From SZUA-448 sp964602475 (GTDB taxonomy: Bacteria; Bacillota; Clostridia; Lachnospirales; Lachnospiraceae), in contig CAZRRN010000014.1 of NCBI GenBank assembly GCA_964602475.1, forward strand, positions 1-60,059: 60,059 bases of DNA, in the 5' to 3' direction. The notes beneath the pieces were generated by a model. The model was not told the DNA's origin. It did not search any database and saw only the letters and a program-made list of their open reading frames with translations. A program made the translations under genes and the position numbers. Shown here one piece after another: positions 7,711-14,797 of the stretch (position 1 is the first letter of the stretch; every line of letters begins with the position of its first letter).

Positions 7711-8421
7711 ATGTTTCGATTTTATTATGTTATATTTACAAGCTTGTTTTATGAGGTTTATTATTATTTTCGCATGAATTATATTATTGCTCATCCCGAC
7801 CGCTACTCGGAAGATCAGAAATATTCCGTAGTGCGCAATGTAATCCGGATTCTAAAGATTTAGGGATGTATTTTTACAAAATCCCACGGTCTGGAGAATC
7901 TCCCGCAGGAAGGCGGTTATCTTCTTTGTCCGAATCATCAGGGAAAATACGATGCCCTTGGCATTATTTATACGCATAAAGAGCGCTGTTCCTTTGTTAT
8001 TGATGCAGCCAAAGCAAATGCCCCCATTACCTACCAGGTATTCAAACTGACTAATAGTCTTGGTATGGAACTGGACAACATCCGCCAATCCATCGGTGTC
8101 ATTCAGCAGGTTTCGGAACGGGTTCGCAGCGGAGAACGGATTATCATTTTCCCGGAGGGCGGATACGCCAAGAATCACAACTACATGCGTGATTTTAAGC
8201 CCGGGTGTTTTAAAAGTGCTCAGATGGCAAAGTGCCCGATTGTCCCGGTTGTCCTGGTGGATTCCTGGAAGGTCTTCAATCATTTTACATTCGGCGATGT
8301 ACACACCAGAGTCTACTATCTGAAACCGATTTATTATAATGAATATAAGAATATGAATACAAGAGAGATATCCGAGCTTGTCAAAGGCCGGATTGAACAT
8401 GAACTTGCAAAACACCGATAA
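7711..8421 (+). pseudogene. 1-acyl-glycerol-3-phosphate acyltransferase gene with an in-frame amber codon
   Basis: From the ATG at 7711 (GAGG 5 bases upstream) one frame runs to 8421, interrupted only by TAG at 7861-7863, codon 51. Before it comes a membrane-anchor-like N-terminus (MFRFYYVIFTSL...). After it the same frame gives LPQEGGYLLCPNHQGKYDALG with the catalytic NHxxxxD motif, later the FPEGG motif and a complete PlsC-like C-terminus. Full length would be 236 residues, normal for the family, which makes phosphatidic acid. The single stop suggests a recent nonsense mutation, or a sequencing error. A shorter restart (for example the ATG at 8065) would lose the catalytic motif. It lies 23 bases before argC. 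Confidence 0.85.
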
Positions 8422-8444
8422 TATTATCAGCAGGGAGAAACCTT

Positions 8445-9413
8445 ATGAGTAAAATAAAAGTATTTATTAACGGCGGCGAAGGTACCACCGGTCTTCGTAT
8501 TCAGGAACGCTTTCTCAATCGTCCCGATATTGAGCTTATTCCGATTGATCCGGAGCTTCGTAAGGATCCGACTGAGATCGGAAGGAAAATGAATGAATCC
8601 GACATTACCTTCCTCTGTCTGCCCGATGCAGCAGCAAGAGAAGCGGTCTCATATGTTGAAAACCCAAATGTAAAAATCATTGACGGTTCTACAGCACACC
8701 GTACTGAACCCGGCTGGAATTACGGGTTCCCGGAGCTTTCCGAGCAGCATATGCAGGGGATTTCAAACGGAAAGCGAACCGCAGTTCCCGGATGCCATGC
8801 CAGCGGCTTTATTTCACTGGTTTATCCTCTGGTCAAGCATGGTCTGCTGTCACCCGACGTATTGCTCAGCTGCGTTTCCGTCACCGGTTACAGCGGTGCA
8901 GGTAAAAAAGCAATTGCCGTCTATGAAGACCACGAAAACCGTGCTGCAGGTTCCCAGCCGGATCCGCTCTGTTCTCCAAGACAGTACGCGCTGGCACAGC
9001 AGCATAAACACTTAAAAGAAATGAAATTTATTCCCGGACTGACTTACGAACCGGCTTTCCTGCCGTTGATTTCTGATTTTCACAGCGGAATGCTCGTATC
9101 GGTTCCTCTTCATACAACACAGCTGCTAAAATCCTGCTCTCTTCAGGGAATTCAGGAAATGTATGCAGAGCATTATGCAAGGAAACGTCTGATACGTGTT
9201 CTTCCCCTTAATGATGAACTGATTGAGGGTAATTTCATTCCCGCGAATACCGTTGCCGGCAGAGATGACATGGAAATCATGGTTTACGGAAATGACAACC
9301 GGATTATTGTCAGCTCACGCTTTGATAATCTGGGAAAGGGCGCTTCCGGTGCTGCAATCCAGTGTATGAATCTGATGATCGGTGTTCCGGAGGAAACCGG
9401 ACTCAGCCTGTGA
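8445..9413 (+). CDS. argC: N-acetyl-gamma-glutamyl-phosphate reductase
   Basis: Arginine-biosynthesis enzyme of 322 residues that reduces N-acetyl-glutamyl-5-phosphate to the semialdehyde using NADPH. The N-terminal nucleotide-binding motif is NGGEGTTGLRIQERF, and the catalytic cysteine lies in TAVPGCHASGF (about residue 115). The sequence and length fit the shorter ArgC type. The ATG follows GGGAG 9 bases upstream. Other arg genes are not in the window. It is probably transcribed with the preceding acyltransferase gene and ends at the strong terminator at 9436-9474. Confidence 0.92.
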   Translation: MSKIKVFINGGEGTTGLRIQERFLNRPDIELIPIDPELRKDPTEIGRKMNESDITFLCLPDAAAREAVSYVENPNVKIIDGSTAHRTEPGWNYGFPELSEQHMQGISNGKRTAVPGCHASGFISLVYPLVKHGLLSPDVLLSCVSVTGYSGAGKKAIAVYEDHENRAAGSQPDPLCSPRQYALAQQHKHLKEMKFIPGLTYEPAFLPLISDFHSGMLVSVPLHTTQLLKSCSLQGIQEMYAEHYARKRLIRVLPLNDELIEGNFIPANTVAGRDDMEIMVYGNDNRIIVSSRFDNLGKGASGAAIQCMNLMIGVPEETGLSL

Positions 9414-9435
9414 CGATAATGTTTTTCAGCCAGCT

Positions 9436-9474
9436 AAAAATCCCGTATCCGGAGCACCGGATACGGGATTTTAT
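9436..9474. terminator. Bidirectional intrinsic terminator after argC
   Basis: A perfect 13-bp stem (9440-9452 with 9457-9469), loop AGCA, is flanked by A and T runs. It serves argC on the plus strand and probably also the convergent zinc-ribbon gene ending at 9511. Confidence 0.85.
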
Positions 9475-9510
9475 ATTCACCGGTCTCAGGAAGATCCGGC
9501 TTATTATGTA

Positions 9511-10128
9511 TTATTTCAAGATTCTGAACTTACCGATTACCGGAAGTTCTTTTGCTTTTCCGTTGATTGCATTAATCAGACCGAGAACTGCAAGAACCGC
9601 AACTGCAAGCCATGCCACCCAGGGAATAATACCAATAAGGAAAATGATAATCTTTGTAAATGTATTATACGCAATTAATGCAATAATCATCTGAAGCACA
9701 GCAATAATACCGTTCACAATTCCTGCTGCAATCCACCCGATACATACTAAGATTCCTTGATTTGCATGGAAGCGTGCGAACTTTGACTTCGGTGCCGCAA
9801 AAATCGGAACAATGACAAGCAGACCGATGTAAGACAGAATCGCCATAATTTTGTTGGTCTCAATGTCTTCCTTCGTATAGTCGGAAGTCGTATCTGCAGT
9901 ATTATTCAGCCCCTGAAGTTTTTCGGAAAACTCCTGTGCCGTCTGCTGAGCTGTTCCCTGCCCCTGCGGCGCTGCCTGCGATGCGGATGCCGCTGCCACG
10001 GTCTCTGCCGTTACAGCAGGCTCTGCTGCCGGTTCCTGAGCCAGTGCTGCTTCTGCCGCTGCCCCACATGCCGGACAGAATTTGGTTCCTTCTTCCATCT
10101 GTGCTCCACATTTACCACAAAATGCCAT
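9511..10128 (-). CDS. Zinc-ribbon membrane protein
   Basis: Protein of 205 residues. An N-terminal zinc ribbon has two CxxC pairs (FCGKCG and FCPACG, within residues 1-24). An Ala/Gln/Glu-rich linker follows to about 90, then three to four hydrophobic segments resembling DUF4870-type membrane domains. The ATG at 10128 has AAGGAGG at good spacing; the frame up to 10170 is rejected. It follows a second zinc-ribbon membrane protein gene (10197-10949) by 68 bases, so the two may form one unit. Function is unknown; zinc-ribbon plus membrane architecture is common in Clostridia as presumed envelope or regulatory proteins. Confidence 0.8.
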   Translation of the reverse strand: MAFCGKCGAQMEEGTKFCPACGAAAEAALAQEPAAEPAVTAETVAAASASQAAPQGQGTAQQTAQEFSEKLQGLNNTADTTSDYTKEDIETNKIMAILSYIGLLVIVPIFAAPKSKFARFHANQGILVCIGWIAAGIVNGIIAVLQMIIALIAYNTFTKIIIFLIGIIPWVAWLAVAVLAVLGLINAINGKAKELPVIGKFRILK

Positions 10129-10196
10129 TACTATATCCTCCTTCTTATACGGCAGTTTTCTGCCGTTCACTCACTGAACTGTCAAATATCCTGTGT

Positions 10197-10949
10197 TTAT
10201 TCTATAGGAATGCCGGTCAGATCATAACCCTCCATCAGGGATTCCATATCCAGTCCGTCCATTCCAAAACTACTGAGATCAAACTGGGTAAACTGGGAAA
10301 TCAGATCCTTTATATTGGCAAGCTCTCCTAACTGACTTTGCACAAAGTCCAGCAGCCGGTTTAACGCCACTATAATAATAATACCAGAAACAACTGCAAA
10401 TGCAACACCTATAATCAGCCAGATCAGCACTGCTCTTGCAAAACTTTTAATACTGTCATTTTTAGAAGAAAAGCACATTACAAGGCATGCAATCCATCCG
10501 ATTACCGGTATTGCAAATAACAAAATCAGTCCAAAATATGTAAAGGTTCCGACCTTTGTGTTCATTTCTGTTACCGCCTGTGGTATCGGATAAACCGGCG
10601 GCTGGTTGTATGGCGGTACGGTTGTATACGGTTGTCTGTCATATTGCTGTCCCTGACTCCACTGCTGATCTGCTGCTGCATTCTGGTACCCCGCCTGCTG
10701 CCACTGCTGATCCGCTGCAGTATTCTGGTACCCCGCCTGCTGCCACTGTTGATCCGCTGCAGTATTCTGGTACCCCGCCTGCTGCCACTGTTGATCCGCT
10801 GCTGCATTCTGGCACCCCGCCTGCTGCGCCTGCGTATCTGCGCCTGTCTGTATCGGCTGCACTGCTTCTGTCATTCTCGCCCCGCAGGAAGTACAAAAAA
10901 CGATTCCGTCCGCAACTTCCTTGCCACAATTCGTACAAAACCTTGTCAC
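10197..10949 (-). CDS. Zinc-ribbon membrane protein with a 14-residue repeat linker
   Basis: Protein of 250 residues. The N-terminal zinc ribbon has FCTNCG and FCTSCG. Four tandem copies of a Gln-rich 14-residue unit (QQAGYQNTAADQQW-like) follow, then a Pro/Tyr-rich stretch, two to three membrane segments (about 155-230) and an acidic tail. The GTG at 10949 is preferred because a G-rich ribosome-site-like run precedes it and the protein then begins VTRFCTNCG, like other small zinc-ribbon proteins; an ATG at 11003 has no ribosome site. The repeat number probably varies between strains. Function is unknown. Confidence 0.75.
   Translation of the reverse strand: MTRFCTNCGKEVADGIVFCTSCGARMTEAVQPIQTGADTQAQQAGCQNAAADQQWQQAGYQNTAADQQWQQAGYQNTAADQQWQQAGYQNAAADQQWSQGQQYDRQPYTTVPPYNQPPVYPIPQAVTEMNTKVGTFTYFGLILLFAIPVIGWIACLVMCFSSKNDSIKSFARAVLIWLIIGVAFAVVSGIIIIVALNRLLDFVQSQLGELANIKDLISQFTQFDLSSFGMDGLDMESLMEGYDLTGIPIE
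10659..10826 (-). repeat. Four tandem 42-bp repeats inside the zinc-ribbon gene
   Basis: Four consecutive 42-base units encode the 14-residue Gln-rich repeat. The two central units are almost identical at DNA level and the outer ones differ by a few bases. The unit length keeps the frame, so copy-number changes would alter the linker length without breaking the gene. Confidence 0.9.
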
Positions 10950-11140
10950 ACTTTTCCCCCCCAGTCTGATGTCTCTGATCTCTGCTATCCATTCATGTTC
11001 CATTAATTAATTTAATGATACTTTAGACTCTATTATACATATTTTTTATAAATAATCTATAGAAAATAAATATTTTATTAAAAATCTCTCATCTGCTGTC
11101 TGCTTACAGCTGATGAGAGAAGCATTAATCTATACAGTCC

Positions 11141-11632
11141 TCACTGAACCAAGGTTAAAATCCAGTACCCGATCCCCAGCACCCAGCTAGTTAAGATTCC
11201 ATATAGAATTACCGGACCGGCAATTGTGAAAATCTTGCAGCCGATTCCAAACACCTGGCCTTCCTTCTGGAACTCAATCGCCGGTGCTGCAACAGAATTC
11301 GCAAAACCGGTAATTGGTACAAGACTTCCGGCACCTGCATATTTTGCAAGCTTCTGGTAAAGATTGATTCCGGTTGCAAGAACCGCCAGAAAAACCAATG
11401 TTATTGTAGTACAAATCTGTGCCGTTTCCTTTTCGCATCCCCAGTGCAGGAACAGATTCGTACAGATTTGTCCAAAGACACAGATTAGTCCTCCCACAAG
11501 ATATGCATATCCCAGATTGACCCATTTGTTGTGTACCGGAGTGACTGCTTTTACATAATCATTGTAAAGCTTGTCATGCTCCTGCTTTCCGGTGGTTCGT
11601 ACAACTTCATTGGCTGATATTTTCTTTCCCAT
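11141..11632 (-). CDS. spoVAC: Stage V sporulation protein AC
   Basis: Membrane protein of 163 residues matching SpoVAC, a channel component of the SpoVA calcium-dipicolinate system and itself a mechanosensitive channel in Bacillus. Family parts are the KAVTPVHNKWVNLGYAYLVGG stretch and PITGFANSVAAPAIEF. The ATG at 11632 follows GAGG supplied by leader repeat copy 5; the frame extending to 11698 is translated repeat. It lies downstream of spoVAA and spoVAB. spoVAD and spoVAE do not follow; zinc-ribbon genes do. No terminator with a clear T run was seen after it. Confidence 0.93.
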   Translation of the reverse strand: MGKKISANEVVRTTGKQEHDKLYNDYVKAVTPVHNKWVNLGYAYLVGGLICVFGQICTNLFLHWGCEKETAQICTTITLVFLAVLATGINLYQKLAKYAGAGSLVPITGFANSVAAPAIEFQKEGQVFGIGCKIFTIAGPVILYGILTSWVLGIGYWILTLVQ

Positions 11633-11636
11633 ATCT

Positions 11637-11730
11637 ACCCTCATTTCTGCGCGGTTTTTTGCGCATAACAGACTTTGTGTCAAGCACCGCGCAGGCACAA
11701 ATCTGCGTGTGAAAGATTAATCTTTCATAC
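11637..11730 (-). repeat. Structured leader repeat, copy 5
   Basis: On the minus strand: hairpin GTATGAAAGA/TCTTTCACAC (11730-11707), then CTGCGCGG (11694-11687) pairing with CCGCGCAG (11654-11647), then AAATGAGGG before the spoVAC start. This 8-bp stem is perfect. Compared with copies 2 and 4 the stem changes sequence, while the loop containing GACACAAAGTCTGTTATG is kept. Confidence 0.82.
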
Positions 11731-11753
11731 AAATCATTTTTAACACTGCAGAA

Positions 11754-12167
11754 TTATCTGTTCACCCACAGCTGCCACAATGCACCAAAACCTTTTCCAA
11801 GAGCAAATACCGTTACCAGTGCCCACAGTCCTGTCTTCATATGAAGACGATGTGTCAGAACCGGAATCGAATTAACAATCTCCGCCAGCGCAAGCGCAAG
11901 ACTTCCCGCATAGATTCCTGAAAATAGACCAAACAGCGCCAGAATCCAGCCCCCAATCGGAAGCTGCGGGCGGTAAATCATCAACAGACTTCCTATGCCG
12001 CCACCAAGAACAATCATATCCTCATACAGCCACAGATATTTTACTGTTTTGGTACGAGCTACCATGCGGGTCACAACACCGATCATGACCATAAAAGCAA
12101 AAACTCCTGCTGCCACAAATACTCCGGCAGCCAGTCCGATCAGAGCAAGTAACATATTTTCAATCAA
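11754..12167 (-). CDS. spoVAB: Stage V sporulation protein AB
   Basis: Membrane protein of 137 residues with about four hydrophobic segments, matching SpoVAB of the SpoVA locus. It is recognised by position after spoVAA and by the AAGVFAFMVMIGVVTRM and YEDMIVLGGGIGS stretches. A TTG at 12167 is the likely start: AAGGGAG lies 9 bases upstream, the protein then begins MIENMLLALIG, and it overlaps the spoVAA stop by only 8 bases. The frame is open to an ATG at 12224, which would mean a 65-base overlap with no good ribosome site. An ATG at 12155 is another option. Confidence 0.85.
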   Translation of the reverse strand: MIENMLLALIGLAAGVFVAAGVFAFMVMIGVVTRMVARTKTVKYLWLYEDMIVLGGGIGSLLMIYRPQLPIGGWILALFGLFSGIYAGSLALALAEIVNSIPVLTHRLHMKTGLWALVTVFALGKGFGALWQLWVNR

Positions 12168-12789
12168 TTGTTTTGTTCTCCCTTGATGCATTTTCAATGA
12201 TTGCTTTGTTGACATTTTCCTCATAGACTCGAAGCTGCACCTGTAGCGGAGTCGGATCTGAGCTCATTTTTAAACGGGAAAAATGATTGAAGAAAAAAAT
12301 TATACCAAGCGGCAGACCGACGGAATATGTGATTTCAATTATTCCGCTCTCCGTTCCTCCGCCAAATACCATATCTTCAAATAGTCGAAAGACCTCCGCA
12401 ACCGCCACATCCTGATTAAAGGTCATAATGGTAAATGCAGAACCGAAGAATACCGCCAGACATACAAATGCTGTTTTTGCAAGTTCCAGCGCTTTGTTTT
12501 TACGCTTTGGCGGAATATATTCAACAATGAAATCCTCTTTACCGATATTGTTGAATTCCAGTTTCGGATGCTGTTTACTTAACAGCTCCAATACCTTCAG
12601 AACAGAAAAGATGTATTTTCTCTTTTCCTCCTTAGGTACCACCATTAACAGCTCATTGTTGAGCTGCTTTATCAGCTTCTGGTCTGTGCCGAACAACTGC
12701 ACTACGTCTTCAATCAGAACCTTTTTCTTTGTCACAACGGTGCAAAGCTCAGCTTTTACATAGACAGTTATTGTTTTTGACTCCTCCAT
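12160..12789 (-). CDS. spoVAA: Stage V sporulation protein AA
   Basis: Protein of 209 residues matching SpoVAA. It has a soluble N-terminal domain (about 1-95), two membrane segments (about 102-122 and 150-170) and a C-terminal cytoplasmic-like tail. Family parts are the N-terminal YVKAELCTVVTKKKVLIEDV and central FNNIGKEDFIVEY. It is the first spoVA gene after sigF and the small peptide gene at 12812, in the order known from Bacillus (spoIIAA-AB-sigF, then spoVA). In Bacillus spoVA is expressed in the forespore under sigma G; I could not identify a sigma-G promoter with confidence here. Confidence 0.9.
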   Translation of the reverse strand: MEESKTITVYVKAELCTVVTKKKVLIEDVVQLFGTDQKLIKQLNNELLMVVPKEEKRKYIFSVLKVLELLSKQHPKLEFNNIGKEDFIVEYIPPKRKNKALELAKTAFVCLAVFFGSAFTIMTFNQDVAVAEVFRLFEDMVFGGGTESGIIEITYSVGLPLGIIFFFNHFSRLKMSSDPTPLQVQLRVYEENVNKAIIENASRENKTID

Positions 12790-12811
12790 CCGTTCCTCGC
12801 TCCTTCTACGC

Positions 12812-12931
12812 TTATATCAGTGTTCCTTCCAGAGCCTCAGCGCTTCCCTGCAAAAAATAAATGCAGAGCAATGCTACAAGCGCAATCAGAAGAAGGACCG
12901 CTGTCCCGACAAGAATTCCTTTTCCTCTCAT
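12812..12931 (-). CDS. 39-residue single-span membrane peptide between sigF and spoVAA
   Basis: On the minus strand a strong ribosome site (GAGGAGGAAAAAG) precedes an ATG at 12931 and an open frame of 39 codons. The peptide has a basic start (MRGKG), one hydrophobic segment of about 22 residues (ILVGTAVLLLIALVALLCIY) and a short acidic C-terminus. It lies 22 bases before spoVAA and after the sigF hairpin, so it is probably co-expressed with spoVA in the forespore. I do not recognise a named family. The strong ribosome site, the clear membrane segment and the conserved sporulation setting argue that it is real. Confidence 0.75.
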   Translation of the reverse strand: MRGKGILVGTAVLLLIALVALLCIYFLQGSAEALEGTLI

Positions 12932-12989
12932 CTTTTTCCTCCTCATCTGAGATTAACTGCAATTGTATCATTAGTATTACGCATTTGAT

Positions 12990-13035
12990 TTATTTTAAAC
13001 AAAGAAATTCCTGTATTGATCTACAGGAATTTCTT
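12990..13035 (-). terminator. Hairpin after sigF
   Basis: A 13-bp stem (13035-13023 with 13014-13002) is followed on the minus strand by TTGTTTAAAAT, a modest T tract. It may terminate or attenuate the spoIIA-sigF transcript before the spoVA genes. Confidence 0.6.
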
Positions 13036-13036
13036 C

Positions 13037-13092
13037 ATATCTCATCAGCCAGTCAGCCGCCGTCATATTTTATCAGCCGGTCAGCCGCCGTC
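13037..13092 (-). repeat. 28-bp tandem duplication across the sigF stop codon
   Basis: The 28 bases at 13065-13092, which hold the last sigF codons and stop, recur at 13037-13064 with about four mismatches. The second copy is untranslated and also carries TGA. Confidence 0.85.
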
Positions 13093-13789
13093 GCAGCTCA
13101 AGCAGGATTTTCTTCTCCATTCTGCTGACCTGAACCTGACTGATTCCAAGTCTGTATGCCACCTCAACCTGCGTTTTTTCTTCAAAATAACGGAGCTTGA
13201 TTAGCTGTTGTTCCCGTTCTCCCATTTCATGCATAACCTCATTCAGCGCAATATGATTAATTAACCGTTCACTCTCATCCTCATCTTCTGCGATTTTGTC
13301 CATAAGAAGGACTGCTTTTCCGTCATTCTGATAAACGGTTTTACTGAGTGATTCCACCTCTGCACCTGATTCCATTGCCATAACAATCTCTTCCTCGGGA
13401 AGAACCATCTGTTCACATAGTTCCCTAAGCGTCGGCTCTCTTCCGAATTCAAGCTCCAGAAGCTCTCTTGCCTGGCGCACCTTAAATGCTGTTTCCTTCA
13501 GTGACCGGCTGACCTTAATCAACCCGTCATCCCGCAAAAAGCGTTTGATCTCTCCACTGATCATCGGAACAGCATACGTTGAAAAACGGACATCATAGGA
13601 TAATTCAAATTTATCTACTGCCTTCATCAGACCGATGCATCCAATCTGAAATAAATCATCCGGCTCATATCCACGACCCATAAATCGTCGAACAATGCTC
13701 CAAATCAGTCCGACATTTTCGGTAATCACTCTGTTTCTTGCTGCTTTATCCCCTTGTTGTGACTGACGAATTAATTCAATCGTGTCCAA
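13073..13789 (-). CDS. sigF: Sporulation sigma factor F
   Basis: Forespore-specific RNA polymerase sigma factor of 238 residues, the standard length. Region 2 contains NVGLIWSIVRRF and the GYEPDDLFQIGCIGLMKAVDKF core-binding stretch. Region 3 follows (ISGEIKRFLRDDG), and region 4 has the helix-turn-helix with YRLGISQVQVSRMEKKIL. It is the third gene of the spoIIA operon, 3 bases after spoIIAB, and is held inactive by SpoIIAB until SpoIIAA releases it. A short tandem duplication spans its stop codon. Confidence 0.97.
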   Translation of the reverse strand: MDTIELIRQSQQGDKAARNRVITENVGLIWSIVRRFMGRGYEPDDLFQIGCIGLMKAVDKFELSYDVRFSTYAVPMISGEIKRFLRDDGLIKVSRSLKETAFKVRQARELLELEFGREPTLRELCEQMVLPEEEIVMAMESGAEVESLSKTVYQNDGKAVLLMDKIAEDEDESERLINHIALNEVMHEMGEREQQLIKLRYFEEKTQVEVAYRLGISQVQVSRMEKKILLELRRRLTG

Positions 13790-13792
13790 TTT

Positions 13793-14233
13793 TTATCCCC
13801 CGATTTTCTTCGTCATACGGACACAGGTACCCTTTCCGGGTTCCGATACAACCTCCAGCTCGTCCGTAAATGCCTCCATAAATGCAAATCCCATTCCAGA
13901 CCGCTCCCATTCCGGACGCGTCGTGTACATCGGTTCCATGGCTTTCTCAATATCTGCAATCCCCACCCCGTAATCACGAACCTCAACAACAATGCAGAAT
14001 CCTTTGATTCTACAGGAAAGTTCAATTTTTCCGGGCCCATTCTCGTATCCATGAATCACTGCATTGGTGACTGCCTCGGACACTGCTGTTTTCAGATCTG
14101 ACATTTCCTCGAGTGTAGGATCCAGACGGGTACAATACGCAGAGGTCACAATTCTGGCAAACTGTTCGTTCTGGGAACAGCTGTCAAATTCCATTTTAAA
14201 ATACCCTTGGTCCATGTTCTTTTCTTCCTGCAT
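13793..14233 (-). CDS. spoIIAB: Anti-sigma F factor SpoIIAB
   Basis: Protein kinase and anti-sigma factor of 146 residues with a GHKL ATPase fold. It binds sigma F with ATP and phosphorylates SpoIIAA. The N box (SEAVTNAVIHGYEN), G1 box (VRDYGVGI) and G2 box (ERSGMGFAFMEAF) are all visible. The ATG at 14233 is one base after the spoIIAA stop. An internal ATG at 14215 with GGAAG upstream (MDQGYFKMEF) is an equally plausible start and closer to the usual protein length. Confidence 0.95.
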   Translation of the reverse strand: MQEEKNMDQGYFKMEFDSCSQNEQFARIVTSAYCTRLDPTLEEMSDLKTAVSEAVTNAVIHGYENGPGKIELSCRIKGFCIVVEVRDYGVGIADIEKAMEPMYTTRPEWERSGMGFAFMEAFTDELEVVSEPGKGTCVRMTKKIGG

Positions 14234-14234
14234 G

Positions 14235-14627
14235 TTACTCTTCCCCCGTTCTTGTATTCAGCTTACGGATTGCAGTCTCAACACTGTCATACTTATCCAT
14301 AATTCGGTAAAGACCCGAAACCAGCAGAATTCTGTCTACCTCACTGCCCACGCCGACTGCGGCAATCCTGCCGCCCGTAAAAATCACCTTCTTATATCTT
14401 CCCATAATTACCCCGATCCCGGAGCTGTCCATAAAATTAACTCCGGTAAAATCAAATACAACATTTCTTGCTCCGATCCGCTCAATTCTCCGATCTGCTT
14501 CCGTCCGTATCTGAATTGCATTGTGATGATCCACATCTCCGTGGAACCGGATTACCAAAGTCAAACCATATGCAGAATACTCTGCTGTCCCATCATGCTC
14601 CTCTTCTGTAATAAAATCCCTGTTCAT
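14235..14627 (-). CDS. spoIIAA: Anti-sigma F factor antagonist SpoIIAA
   Basis: STAS-domain protein of 130 residues. It binds SpoIIAB and frees sigma F when the conserved serine is unphosphorylated. That serine lies in NFMDSSGIGVIMGRYK (about residue 76). The N-terminus is about 15 residues longer than in Bacillus. GGAGGCGAGC precedes the ATG. The upstream region contains the terminator of the convergently read unit at 14734-14777. A sigma-H promoter is expected, but the best match has poor spacing and is not annotated. Confidence 0.95.
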   Translation of the reverse strand: MNRDFITEEEHDGTAEYSAYGLTLVIRFHGDVDHHNAIQIRTEADRRIERIGARNVVFDFTGVNFMDSSGIGVIMGRYKKVIFTGGRIAAVGVGSEVDRILLVSGLYRIMDKYDSVETAIRKLNTRTGEE

Positions 14628-14733
14628 GCTCGCCTCCGTTCTAAAGCACTGTTACCGGCGCTTCCTATGCTGTTTTTGAATCTGATTCTGTAAAGTTTCG
14701 CAAATTCGACCTTATACAAGATAATTCTCAGAA

Positions 14734-14777
14734 ATAAAAAAACCGATCCACAGAAACTTTCTTCTGTAAATCGGTCT
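14734..14777 (-). terminator. Terminator of the zinc-ribbon/TPR gene
   Basis: The stem ACCGAT...ATCGGT with an inner ACAGAA/TTCTGT pairing is followed on the minus strand by a run of seven T. It lies 20 bases after the stop at 14798. Confidence 0.85.
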
Positions 14778-14797
14778 TGTTATCGATATGTACTGTA

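Noticed and set aside
7861..7863. TAG read as pyrrolysine or other recoding
   Set aside because: No recoding genes or stimulating structure were seen; a simple nonsense mutation or error is more likely.
7852..8415. Minus-strand open frame (187 codons)
   Set aside because: It is antisense to the acyltransferase frame, whose motifs are clear on the plus strand.
10659..10826. Regular repeats that might be a CRISPR array
   Set aside because: The 42-base units are directly joined without spacers and encode a peptide repeat inside a gene.
14628..14733. Possible sigma-H promoter for spoIIAA (AAGGTCGAAT and CAGAAT)
   Set aside because: The spacing is about 3 bases longer than in known sigma-H promoters, so it was not annotated.
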